A DNA stretch of 32,934 nt from Anaerolineae bacterium (lineage in GTDB: Bacteria; Chloroflexota; Anaerolineae; Aggregatilineales; UBA3940), in NCBI GenBank assembly GCA_016927375.1, contig JAFGMS010000165.1, positions 1 to 32,934 of the forward strand, in the 5' to 3' direction. Each line of letters begins with the position of its first letter. Within the stretch, counting starts at the first letter, position 1. Positions 7,281-16,100 of this stretch are shown piece after piece. Position numbers and translations under genes: made by a program. The notes under the pieces were generated by a model that had not been told where the DNA came from, did not search any database, and was given only the letters and a program-made list of their open reading frames with translations.

Positions 7281-8468
7281 GTGTCCGCCGAACTACAAAC
7301 TGAAACCCAAAAAGTGATCAACCTAGTCGTCGATTGCCTTTTAGCCGATGGCTGGCGCGCCAACTCGGGTTGGGGTCAGCAGCCGGGCACAGAGCCCGAT
7401 GCCTGGACAACCGCCGAGACCATCCTGATCCTGCGCAAGATCAGAAAGCACAGCCGTGAATATAAGCGCCCCGATGCGGCCCATCTAGACAAGATCATCA
7501 GTGCGGCCTGTGATATTTTGCCCGATCAGCAGCACGAGGACGGTGGCTGGGGCCTCACAAACAGCAATCCACCCAGCACAGCCTTTGCGGCAATGGTGCT
7601 CGCGGATGATGAAAAACACATCGACCGTATCCAACGTGGGGTACAGTACCTCTCATCGTCGCGAAATTGCGCAGAGGATCTGGGACGTGGCGGTTGGGCA
7701 ATGGCCGGCGGCCTCGGTTCGAGTATTCCGGTTACCTGCATTGTCACCTCAACGCTTAATGTTCTGGAGCGAAAAATCGGGCCTAACCTGCTCCAGTTGG
7801 AGTACCTCGATCCGGCACGCAGCTTCTTGCTGCACTACCAAAACCCAGATGGCGGCTGGGGCTCCTACATCTCCGATCCTAGTGCGGCGCGGCCTACTGC
7901 CCATGTCGTCTACTTCTTAGCCTGTGCCTACGGCGACGATCAGGACATCCAACCGGCACTACGCCAGGGTGTGCGATGGCTCAAGAGGAACTTCAATGCC
8001 CGCGAAGGCTCGTGGGGCAGCGCCATTGAAGCTACCACTCTCACGATCCTGGCACTACTGGCCGTTGGCGTATCGCCCCATGCACCATACTTCGCCCCGG
8101 CAATACGTTATTTGCTTAAGAACTGCGATTACGAAAGAGATGCTGTTGGTTGGGGAAAGATACCCGATGCACCGATCTCAACCTGGGCTACTTGCTACGT
8201 CCTGATGGCTCTGATCACCTACCTGGATGCCTACCAGCACACCGAGCGACGTGGGGCCAAGTTGCGTGGCAGCCTGGAGGACTTGCTTTATAACCGCGCT
8301 GCCTCAAATGTGCTGACGATTGTCCTGCTGCTGGTAGCACTGGTGCTGCTAGCCGCCAGCCTGCTCGCCTCCCCGGAGTTGCAGACCATTCTGACGATCA
8401 TCGGCACGGTAGTTGGGGTAATCGATATTCTATACACGCTGCTGCGAGTAATCATGAACAGGTCATAG
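7281..8468 (+). CDS. Terpene-cyclase/prenyltransferase-fold protein with C-terminal membrane segments
   Basis: This is a 395-residue protein of the squalene cyclase/prenyltransferase alpha-toroid fold. QW-type repeats are visible: EDGGWG (86-91), RGGWAM (136-141), NPDGGWG (188-194), EGSWGS (242-247) and VGWGK (289-293). The Asp-x-Asp-Asp catalytic motif of squalene-hopene cyclases is absent, and the chain is well short of the roughly 630 residues of those enzymes, so it probably is not a hopene cyclase. Two hydrophobic helices end the protein (about 343-363 and 368-391), which would tether the toroid to the membrane. GTG at 7281 is chosen because AAGGGAG lies seven bases upstream; the ATG at 7236 lies inside the repeat. 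It converges with the reductase gene. Function unknown; lipid binding is a reasonable guess only. Confidence 0.75.
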   Translation: MSAELQTETQKVINLVVDCLLADGWRANSGWGQQPGTEPDAWTTAETILILRKIRKHSREYKRPDAAHLDKIISAACDILPDQQHEDGGWGLTNSNPPSTAFAAMVLADDEKHIDRIQRGVQYLSSSRNCAEDLGRGGWAMAGGLGSSIPVTCIVTSTLNVLERKIGPNLLQLEYLDPARSFLLHYQNPDGGWGSYISDPSAARPTAHVVYFLACAYGDDQDIQPALRQGVRWLKRNFNAREGSWGSAIEATTLTILALLAVGVSPHAPYFAPAIRYLLKNCDYERDAVGWGKIPDAPISTWATCYVLMALITYLDAYQHTERRGAKLRGSLEDLLYNRAASNVLTIVLLLVALVLLAASLLASPELQTILTIIGTVVGVIDILYTLLRVIMNRS

Positions 8469-8511
8469 GTGCCAGATTTACATTCGACGGCTACCTTTTG
8501 CAGTTTGTGCT

Positions 8512-9627
8512 TCAGGGCGCTGCACCGGCGAATCGCAATGACCGTCGTGTGTCCTCCGCTCGCTGGCGTACCTGCGCTATCTGCTCCGCCGTGACCTCGC
8601 GGTTGAAGCTGCGCAGCCCACTCAACCGGAAGCCATGCCGGTTGGCAATAGACTCAATCTCCCTCACCCGCTCGATCGCGATATGCTTGCCGAGCGTATA
8701 ATCCTCATAGCGGCCTTCGAGGGCCAGCGCCATGGTCTCCGCCATGCAGCCATAGGCTTTCCCCGGCGGATAGCCGAAGTTAAAGTGGAAGTTCACCAAG
8801 CCAGGCACATCCACCATTCCCCCCTCGACAACCAACACGTCATCTCGCTGTCTGGCAACCGCCTTGGAAACATCGGGCGGTACGGCCACATCGCAAACCA
8901 CTGCCCCCGGCTTGAGGTGCTCCGGCTTGATGATCCCCCCCGCAGCGGCGGCACTGGTAGCTGAAAGAATCACGTCGGCCTCACAGATACGGGCTAGATC
9001 GGTGGTGGCTTCGACCTGTGCCTGTTTTCCCGCGCACCGCTCACGCACCGCCTCAACCGATCTGGGGTGCTTGCCTACCAGGATCAGACGAGGGGTTTCA
9101 TCCGCCATCATCTCTGAGCATGGTGCACCGATGGCCCCCGTGGCCCCCACAACTGCTGTGGTCGCCTGATTGAGGTCAACTCCCATCTGGCGGGAAGCTT
9201 CACGTGCTGCCTGAACGGCCAACGCCACCGTGTACGAATCGCCGGTAGTCACAGGGATATCGAGCCCGTGAGCCACGGTGATACCACCATCACCAACCAC
9301 AGCCGTAAACGCCCCCAAGCCCAAAATGCGCGCTCCCAGCTTCTCTGCCAGACGGCCCGTCTGGATGATCTTACGATAAACCCGCCTCACAGGCAGCGAA
9401 ATCATCATATGGGGGGTATAGGGTGCCGCCACAAACCAACCAATAATCTCGTTACCGGTTGCTGCGGAGCGTATGCCAGTGATGCGAGAAAGATAGACCG
9501 GCGGCCAGAATTGGCAGAAGAAATTGATCTGCTTCTCGGTGAGTACTTTACCTAAGAAAGGATACTTGCGCGCGACATCTTTCTTAGCACCGATAGGATG
9601 GATGATAAAGGCGAAGGTATCGTCCAT
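8512..9627 (-). CDS. Long-chain acyl-ACP reductase-like (AAR family) oxidoreductase
   Basis: This is a 371-residue protein resembling cyanobacterial long-chain acyl-[acyl-carrier-protein] reductase, which makes fatty aldehydes with NADPH. The N-terminal half has GLGAFTAV and TTGDSYT, counterparts of the AAR segments around ALGGFTS and TTGNTHT. A Rossmann loop VVGATGAIG lies at 159-167. Near the C-terminus AYGCMAETMALALEG aligns with the AAR active-site segment; the Cys falls at residue 294, the number of the catalytic Cys in the Synechococcus elongatus enzyme as I recall it. The following IAIERV...IANRHGF also matches. Start at ATG 9627 has AAGGAT upstream. No aldehyde-deformylating oxygenase is in the window, so alkane production is not implied. 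It lies 128 bases downstream of the beta-helix gene, same strand, probably one operon. Confidence 0.78.
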   Translation of the reverse strand: MDDTFAFIIHPIGAKKDVARKYPFLGKVLTEKQINFFCQFWPPVYLSRITGIRSAATGNEIIGWFVAAPYTPHMMISLPVRRVYRKIIQTGRLAEKLGARILGLGAFTAVVGDGGITVAHGLDIPVTTGDSYTVALAVQAAREASRQMGVDLNQATTAVVGATGAIGAPCSEMMADETPRLILVGKHPRSVEAVRERCAGKQAQVEATTDLARICEADVILSATSAAAAGGIIKPEHLKPGAVVCDVAVPPDVSKAVARQRDDVLVVEGGMVDVPGLVNFHFNFGYPPGKAYGCMAETMALALEGRYEDYTLGKHIAIERVREIESIANRHGFRLSGLRSFNREVTAEQIAQVRQRAEDTRRSLRFAGAAP

Positions 9628-9755
9628 GTTATCCTTCGCCTCGGTTAGATTCTATGTCCATTTTTCTCTTCTTTTACCATTACAGCTTCTGCTCATTGGC
9701 AGATCTACCAACACCTTACCAACCAAACAGACCTACGACGAGATATGCGTTGCTT

Positions 9756-11036
9756 TTATTGTGATACTTCCTCCTCACGCGGATAGCGGCGTGGATGGAG
9801 ATCGGTGCTGATGTAGATGGCGTGGTGGTCGCTTTCCTCGTAGCTGATGTTCTTGGCGATCACCCGGCGTGTTGGCGACGCCACCAACACAACATCCGAC
9901 TCGATCATACGAGCCGGATAGACGATCAATCCGGAGCCCAAACGAGTATTATGCCCGACACATGCTCCCAGCACAGGCATATCTAATTCGAGGGTTTGCC
10001 CGTTAATAACAGTCTTGAGAGGGACCGGCAGCAGGTTGAAGTTGGTCAGTATTGTCCCGCTGCCGACATAGGAGTTTCTCCCCAATACACTCATCTCGAT
10101 AGCAGCATTCTGCCCACAAATCGAGTTCTCCATGAAGGTGGTGAAATAGGCGCTGGCTCCCCAGGGAAAGAAGCAGTTATCGCTCATCACACACATGTGA
10201 AAGTGATTGCTATGTGTCAACGTGACGTTATCACCAATAATACACTGGGTAACCACACACCCTGGACCAATGGTGACGTTATCGCCAATAAATAGAGGGC
10301 CTTCAAGGATGGCGGTGGGATCAATGCTGCAATTCTTTCCTACATGCACATAAGTCGAGGATGAAAGAAGCGGTTTACGCTCCAGGAAAGATCGCAACAA
10401 TGTGGTAATCCTGAATGACGGGTCGGAAGCTCTTAGCTCAAATCGATGGGCCTGGCTAAAAATCCCGAAGACAATGTTGGCAAAGAATAGATGTACCCAG
10501 CTGTCTATCGCGCATACAGCACGTTCAGGCAGCCACCAAACGAGTTGACTATGCTGCTCTGCCGGGCCGAGTGCATTGGTCGGTGGAATGTGATGGTAAC
10601 CAACTTCAACAGCACTGCTGGGAATTACAATGGCCTCAGCCTGATCTGTCAGACCCAATGGAAAATACCAGAGATCCAGGTAACACAGATCTCCCCGCTG
10701 AATGTAGGAGCGTGTCAGAGCACGCAACCCTTGTTGCAAATAAGCAGGATCTTTGAGATTAAAGGCAGCTCGCGCTGGCTTACGGCGACGACGCGCTTCC
10801 CGGATGAAGTAACTCAGGAAGGCCTCATCAAACCACAGATTGTCACTATGTACAATCGTCTCGACTGTATCATTCGACGCCGTGCGAATATCATCGACAA
10901 TCAATTCTTCGTCGCAATAGGGAACCAGCAAGTCGTGCTGCCATTGCCAGAGTGGCTTGTTCAAAACACGAAGCAAACGGGCTGGCTCATTGAACGGAAC
11001 AATATAGTTGGGTTTGCGAACGATAATCTTGCGCAT
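9756..11036 (-). CDS. Left-handed beta-helix (hexapeptide-repeat) protein, nucleotidyltransferase/acyltransferase-like
   Basis: This is a 426-residue protein. Residues about 1-215 form a mixed domain I cannot assign firmly; its layout recalls sugar nucleotidyltransferase-type N-terminal regions (LLVPYCDEELIVDDI), but no clear nucleotide-binding signature is seen. From about residue 228 to 390 there are hexapeptide repeats typical of left-handed parallel beta-helix acyltransferases (IDPTAILEGPLFIGDNVTIG, then IIGDNVTL, VLGRNSYVGSG, CVGHNTRLGSG), with a loop insertion near 290-305 (FFPWGASAYF). ATG 11036 is preferred: TTAGGTGA lies seven bases upstream. It is the upstream member of a two-gene cluster with the acyl-ACP-reductase-like gene, so a role in modifying a lipid or a surface sugar is plausible. 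GlmU-like N-acetyltransferase or a dTDP-sugar acyltransferase are alternatives. Confidence 0.7.
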   Translation of the reverse strand: MRKIIVRKPNYIVPFNEPARLLRVLNKPLWQWQHDLLVPYCDEELIVDDIRTASNDTVETIVHSDNLWFDEAFLSYFIREARRRRKPARAAFNLKDPAYLQQGLRALTRSYIQRGDLCYLDLWYFPLGLTDQAEAIVIPSSAVEVGYHHIPPTNALGPAEQHSQLVWWLPERAVCAIDSWVHLFFANIVFGIFSQAHRFELRASDPSFRITTLLRSFLERKPLLSSSTYVHVGKNCSIDPTAILEGPLFIGDNVTIGPGCVVTQCIIGDNVTLTHSNHFHMCVMSDNCFFPWGASAYFTTFMENSICGQNAAIEMSVLGRNSYVGSGTILTNFNLLPVPLKTVINGQTLELDMPVLGACVGHNTRLGSGLIVYPARMIESDVVLVASPTRRVIAKNISYEESDHHAIYISTDLHPRRYPREEEVSQ

Positions 11037-11453
11037 ATGTGTATCACCTAATGGCAAATGATTGGGCCTATGGCCCTGCGAATAATCGAGGACAGCCAGG
11101 GTCTTTACAGAACACTGCCAGGCAAGACAATTAGTGGATAGCTATTTAATTGTAGAGGATTTTTCCTGGGAGTCCAACCAATAAAGCACTAGAAAAATCC
11201 ACATTCCAGTTAGCCGCTGTTGCCCCAGACGGTGTCTGACGATGGCATAAACACATCATAACATTAGTATGTAACAAAGTATATCAATTCCTATAATTCC
11301 AGCCCTCGCCTTACATGATTTACCATATAGTTTGTAACTACTTTGATAATGTCAACTCGGTGCTTCTAAGGCGAGAAGCCTCAATGGTGAAAAATATCCC
11401 CTCAGCAGGGATATAGTTAAGGAAATAGTTGAGAAAGCTGAGGAGACAAGAAG
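11037..11453. other. Intergenic region with inverted repeats
   Basis: No gene is supported. It contains a perfect 9-bp inverted repeat (GGATTTTTC 11157-11165 and GAAAAATCC 11192-11200) and the 24-base motif at 11334-11357 that recurs at 32511-32534. Base composition is more A/T rich than the neighbouring genes, as expected for a regulatory or decayed region. Confidence 0.5.
11334..11357 (+). repeat. 24-base shared motif, copy A
   Basis: This matches 32511-32534 at 22 of 24 positions; both differences are C/T. The shared core is TTGA-Y-AATGTCAA, which in copy B is a perfect palindrome arm pair (TTGAC, AAT, GTCAA). It lies 97 bases ahead of the small ORF at 11454. It could be an operator or a remnant of a repeated gene upstream region. 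Confidence 0.5.
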
Positions 11454-11630
11454 ATGAAAGAAGAAGAAAAGGCACGTATGCAGGCCAAAACACCGGAAGG
11501 GCGATTCAAGTATACCCTAAAAGAGGAGCTTGCCTTATCGCCCAAGATGGCAGGATTGGTGTTGGAGGAAGCACAAGAAGTTTCCTTGAAAAAGCCATGC
11601 GATTTGCCAAGAGTGCCCACCAGCGCTTAA
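11454..11630 (+). CDS. Small hypothetical protein, possibly a truncated gene remnant
   Basis: This is a 58-residue ORF starting at ATG 11454 with GAGGAG about eight bases upstream. It begins with a charged helix (MKEEEKARMQAKTPEGRF) and continues with an amphipathic helix (LKEELALSPKMAGLVLEEAQ). The last 18 residues look unlike a protein core. The N-terminal part reminds me of DUF1670-type proteins, which are much longer, so this may be the stub of such a gene; that link is from memory and weak. The reading frame overlaps a different-frame ORF (11429-11653) that lacks protein character. It sits 107 bases ahead of the receiver gene on the same strand. Confidence 0.4.
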   Translation: MKEEEKARMQAKTPEGRFKYTLKEELALSPKMAGLVLEEAQEVSLKKPCDLPRVPTSA

Positions 11631-11737
11631 ACTATTTTTCGTCTATAATGTAAAGAAATAACATAATAATAGGGATATTCTCTTCATCATGAAAAATTCA
11701 TTACGACGCAACCCTATTCGGGGAGGCAAAACACGCA

Positions 11738-12847
11738 ATGTCTAAAGGCAGAATCCTGGTCTGTGAAGACGACAACGACATTTCCAATATGCTCAAGATC
11801 TACTTCACCGGCCAGGGCTATGACATGGAAATGACCCGTAGGGGCGAGGATGCACTGAAGACAACCCAACAACAGCTCCCTCAGTTGATCATATTGGATA
11901 TTAATCTTCCAGACATGGATGGATACACCATTTGCAAGACCCTGCGTACAACTACTCGTACCAAGCACATTCCTATCATCTTCTTAACACAGAAGGATGA
12001 TCGCAGTGATCGCATTGCAGGTCTGGAACTAGGAGCAGACGACTATATTACCAAGCCGTTTGATATCGAGGAACTGCGACTGCGCATCCAGAATGCCATC
12101 GCCTCGGCCGAGCGAATGGGCTTGACCGATCCCCGCTCCGGCTTGCCCAGCGGCCGCTTGATCGAGGAGCAGCTCAGAGAAATGCTTCGCCGCCCAGAGT
12201 GGGCATATAGTGACATCCGCCTTAACGCCTTCGAGCCATTCCGTGACAAATATGGCTTTGTGGCTGGCGATGAGGTGCTGCGCTTCACAGCCATGCTGAT
12301 CAATGAGATCGTTGATGAACATGGCAGCCCGGAAGATTTCATTGGCCATGCTGGGAATGACAACTTCGTGGTCATCAGCGTAGCCGACCGGCTCGAAAAG
12401 ATCAAAGTCGCATTGGAAAAACGCTTCGACGAAGAGGTCAAGAGCCACTATTCCTTCATTGATCGTGAGCAGGGTGGTGTCAAGGTAGATGATGGCTATG
12501 GTGGCGAGAAAATGGCCAAGCTGATGACAATTGCTGTTGGTCTAATCTCATCCAAGGATCGAGAGTTTACGGATATCCGCGAGGTTACAGAAGCAGCTGC
12601 CGAGGCCCGACGCAAAGCTCAACAGCAAGCGAATCTGACCCAGTCGCCAGAAGCGGCTCCAGCTCAGACCGCTGTACAAAGTACTGCAACAGCGCCACCG
12701 CCTGCTACACCCCCAGCACCGAGCACATCGCTACCATCGGATGCAGCAAAACCGCCTGACGCTGCACAGCAAACAGGCTCGACGCCCGCCGCGCCGCAAC
12801 AACCCGGCCCGGCACAGCAAACTGACACATCGAAGAACGTGCCGTAG
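11738..12847 (+). CDS. Response regulator: REC plus degenerate GGDEF domain
   Basis: This is a 369-residue cytoplasmic protein. Residues 1-122 are a receiver domain with acidic pocket Glu10-Asp11-Asp12, phospho-acceptor Asp54 in LIILDINLP, Thr84 and Lys106 in YITKPF. Residues about 129-290 have the GGDEF-domain layout: DPRSGLPSGRLIEEQL at the start, then FEPFRDKYGFVAGDEVL. The signature loop reads Gly-Asn-Asp-Asn-Phe (206-210) instead of Gly-Gly-Asp-Glu-Phe, so diguanylate cyclase activity is unlikely. The tail from about 305 is Pro/Ala/Gln/Thr-rich and probably disordered. Start ATG 11738 has GGGGAGG upstream. It precedes the giant kinase on the same strand by 259 bases and is a likely partner. 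Confidence 0.9.
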   Translation: MSKGRILVCEDDNDISNMLKIYFTGQGYDMEMTRRGEDALKTTQQQLPQLIILDINLPDMDGYTICKTLRTTTRTKHIPIIFLTQKDDRSDRIAGLELGADDYITKPFDIEELRLRIQNAIASAERMGLTDPRSGLPSGRLIEEQLREMLRRPEWAYSDIRLNAFEPFRDKYGFVAGDEVLRFTAMLINEIVDEHGSPEDFIGHAGNDNFVVISVADRLEKIKVALEKRFDEEVKSHYSFIDREQGGVKVDDGYGGEKMAKLMTIAVGLISSKDREFTDIREVTEAAAEARRKAQQQANLTQSPEAAPAQTAVQSTATAPPPATPPAPSTSLPSDAAKPPDAAQQTGSTPAAPQQPGPAQQTDTSKNVP

Positions 12848-12931
12848 GGCAATGGCATGTGCGAGATCGACAGAGGACAGGCTTTCTGTCACATAAGGGC
12901 AACCACATAAGAACTTGTACAACAACAACTT

Positions 12932-12968
12932 CGCGGATTGACTCGTTTCTTTTGTAAAAGAATCTGCG
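12932..12968 (+). other. Hairpin between response regulator and kinase
   Basis: An outer stem CGCGGATT (12932-12939) pairs with AATCTGCG (12961-12968), one G-T. An inner stem CTTTT/AAAAG closes a two-base loop, with a nine-base bulge on one side. There is no T run after it, so it is not a classical terminator. It may mark an attenuation or processing site. The rest of the 259-base gap shows nothing clear. Confidence 0.4.
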
Positions 12969-13106
12969 GAATTGTATTTGTGCCAATTTTGAGTCCTGAC
13001 AATGTCAGCAGTGAATACTTTGTAAGCGAGCGTCACCTTTGACGACATATAAGCGTTCTGGCTCCCTACGAAGGACGCACTAGTTCAATTAATTGGGCAG
13101 GTCTGT

Positions 13107-16100
13107 ATGGAAGGGCAAATATCTACCGGCGTTATCTTTGTGCTCATAGGATTGGTCGTGATCGTTCTGATCCTCCTTTCCGCGAGCCTTGCCAGCCGCC
13201 GCAGGCGGCAACTTTTTGGCAGCGAAGAGTCGCTTATCCCTGTCAACCTGGCATCGGTCAATGACGCTGTAATTGTAGCTACCGTTGGCGGGCGAGTCCT
13301 CTTTGTCAATGAGTTAGTGCGACAGTGGTTCGATCTGGACTCCAGTGATGCTGACTTGTGGCTGCTTGCCCAGCGGGTTACCCCTCCCACAGCCTTTCTG
13401 GAGCTTTTCGCAGCTGAAGGACAGGCTTCATTTGCTCTCAGAGAACGCAATTTTGAGGCTGTCTCCCATCGCGTCGCAGTCGGGGAAACTGCCCAGTTTA
13501 TTGTGGTTCTACGCGAGCAGACTCCTCTGCCGACCCTGGGGCGAGAAGAGCGAGGGTCAAGCAAAGCTTTACAGGTGCTCAGTGAAGTCACCCGTTCACT
13601 GAACGCCACCTTAGAATTGGAACCCACGCTCAGCGCTACCTTGGAAGGCGTTCGTCACCTGATTCCCCACGATGCCTCACAGGTTTGCCTGTGGGAACAG
13701 GAACGCGAATTATTGATCGTGGCGGCACGTGCCGGTGTCGTCCGCTACGCGCCAGAGACTTTTGGGCCTGATGATCCAGGTTATGCAAATTGGATCGCCC
13801 GCAAGCGTCAGTCGTTGCTGGTTCCCAATACAGAGGCTCCCGAACCCCATCTAGCCAACCTGCGCCCGGTTGATTCGAGCATCCACAGCTACATCGGTGT
13901 GCCGCTGCGTGTGCACAACCGCTTTATCGGCACATTGGAAATAATGAACCTGGAGCCCAACACATTTAGTCAGGAAGACCTGGCTCTGCTGGCACTCATT
14001 GCCGAGCAGGCAGCAGTAGCTATCGAGAATGCTCGCCAGTATGGCACCCAAGCCGAACGGGTGACTGAACTCTCAGGGCTGCAAAAGATTGCTCAGGCCA
14101 TCAGCAGCCTGCAAGATCCTTACCAATTATTCGCTCAGCTCGGCCAGCGCGTGGCTGAATTGATGAAGACCGAGATGGCCGGTGTGCTGCTCTACGACCG
14201 CGAACACGAACGGCTGATTGCCCAGAAACCACAGCATGGTGTGCTCGATTCCCTGACCAACCGCTACATCATTCCCCTTGAAAAAGGCAGCCAAGTGCGT
14301 GGTCTATGGGAAGAAGTCTCCTTCTGGTTTAGCAACGATATCTACAGTGATAAATTGGCCGCAGAGCTTGAGCTGCTGGAACTGGCCGAGCTGACAGGCG
14401 CAAAAACAACAGCCATGGCCGCTATGACCCTTGGCGACGAGCGCATCGGGGTGCTTCAGGTCTCCAATAAGGAAGATGGAACCCACTTCATCATGGAGGA
14501 CATCCGCCTCCTGCAGATCTACGCCGACCAGGCGGCTATCGTAGTAGGTAGTGCGCGGCTTTATACTGAGGAACAAAGCCGCGTAGCCGAGCTTCAGGGC
14601 CTCCAACAAATCGTTCAGGCTATGAGCTCGTTCAGCAATTTGGAAGAGCTATACGCCCAGCTCACCCAACGCATCGCCGAGCTGATGGAGGTTGATATTT
14701 GCGGCATCCTGCTGTACGACTCTGAACAAGAAAGACTGGTTGCCCGCCTGCCGTTCTTTGGGGCAGACGACGATATTATCCGTGATTATAGCATCAGCGT
14801 TGGGAAGCGTGGGCTGGCCCGAGAGATCTGGCGCGAACACGAGTTATTCGTCATCAATGATGTATTCAGTGATCCGTCCGTCGATAACCTAGGTATCCAC
14901 GACATACTCCGTGACGCTGGTTTGCACACACTGCTGTTGGCCCCCTTAAGTGTTGCCGGGCGGCGTTTTGGTATGCTGCAGATCTCCAACAAGAAGGATG
15001 AAAGCGGTTTTGATGACAGCGACAAGCGGCTGGCGACTATTTTCGCCGGGCAGGCTGCAGCGCTGATCGAAAATGCACGCCTGTACCAAGACACCGATGC
15101 TACATTGCGCAAGCGTGCCGCCGAGCTGCGTTCTGTTTCACGTATCAGTCACGAGTTGAACGCAACGCTGGAACTTGAGCGCATCCTCGAAGTTATCGCA
15201 GTTGAGGCCCAGAGGGCCGAGGGCGCAGTGTGGGGCGGTCTGATTATGTTCGACTGGAACGAGGACCGTTCTGAGATCAGACCGCTCATGCATTTTGGGA
15301 CAGAGCTAAATGAGCAGTCCCGTCTCCTGGCCCAGGCCGCCGCTCGCAGCGGCGAGACGCTGACCATCGATGACTTCGAGCGTGTTGCCCACTACCCCAG
15401 CCCTATTCCGGAGGCACGCTCGGCACTGATCGCTCCAATCTACTTTGAAGGCAAAGCCGTTGGTGTCATATCACTCTACAGCGATCGGACTCGCGGTTTA
15501 GGTCCCAGCGCCGCCGAGTATATCCAGGCCTTGTGCTCACAGGCCACCATCGCGGTAACCAATGCCACCCGCCACGCTGAGCAGGTCGAGCGATCTGATC
15601 TGCTGCGCCGACGCGCTGAACAGCTCACACAGCTTTTTGAACTGGGCCGCATGTTCCGCAGCGACCAGTCCATGGACGAGAACCTGGTGTCCGTCGCTCG
15701 TGCCATCAGTGAGACGGTAGGTTTTGGTACCGTGCTGATGAGCATGCTTGACCCCAGCCGCGAGACATTGCAGCATGTCGCTCAAGTGGGGATCCTGGAT
15801 GATATTTTCGCCAAGCTCAGTAAGAAAGCCGTCCCCTGGGATAAGATCGAGCGCCATATGGACGACGAGTACCGTATGAGCAGCTCATATCTTGTGATTC
15901 ATGAGAAGAGTGCGAACCTGATCGAGACATTGGGAATTCCACATTACACCAAGACCTTTGGAAGCGACAGACCAGGTAGCTGGCAGCCAGGCGACTTGCT
16001 TTTGGTCCCACTGCGCTCAACTAGCGGCGAAGTGATCGGTGTTGTGAGCGTCGATCAGCCGCGTGATGGCATGATCCCCACCCGCAATACGGTTGAGCTT

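Noticed and set aside
7281-8468. Squalene-hopene cyclase
   Set aside because: The Asp-x-Asp-Asp motif is missing and the length is about 395 instead of about 630 residues.
11738-12847. Active diguanylate cyclase
   Set aside because: The GGDEF signature loop reads GNDNF, which should abolish catalysis.
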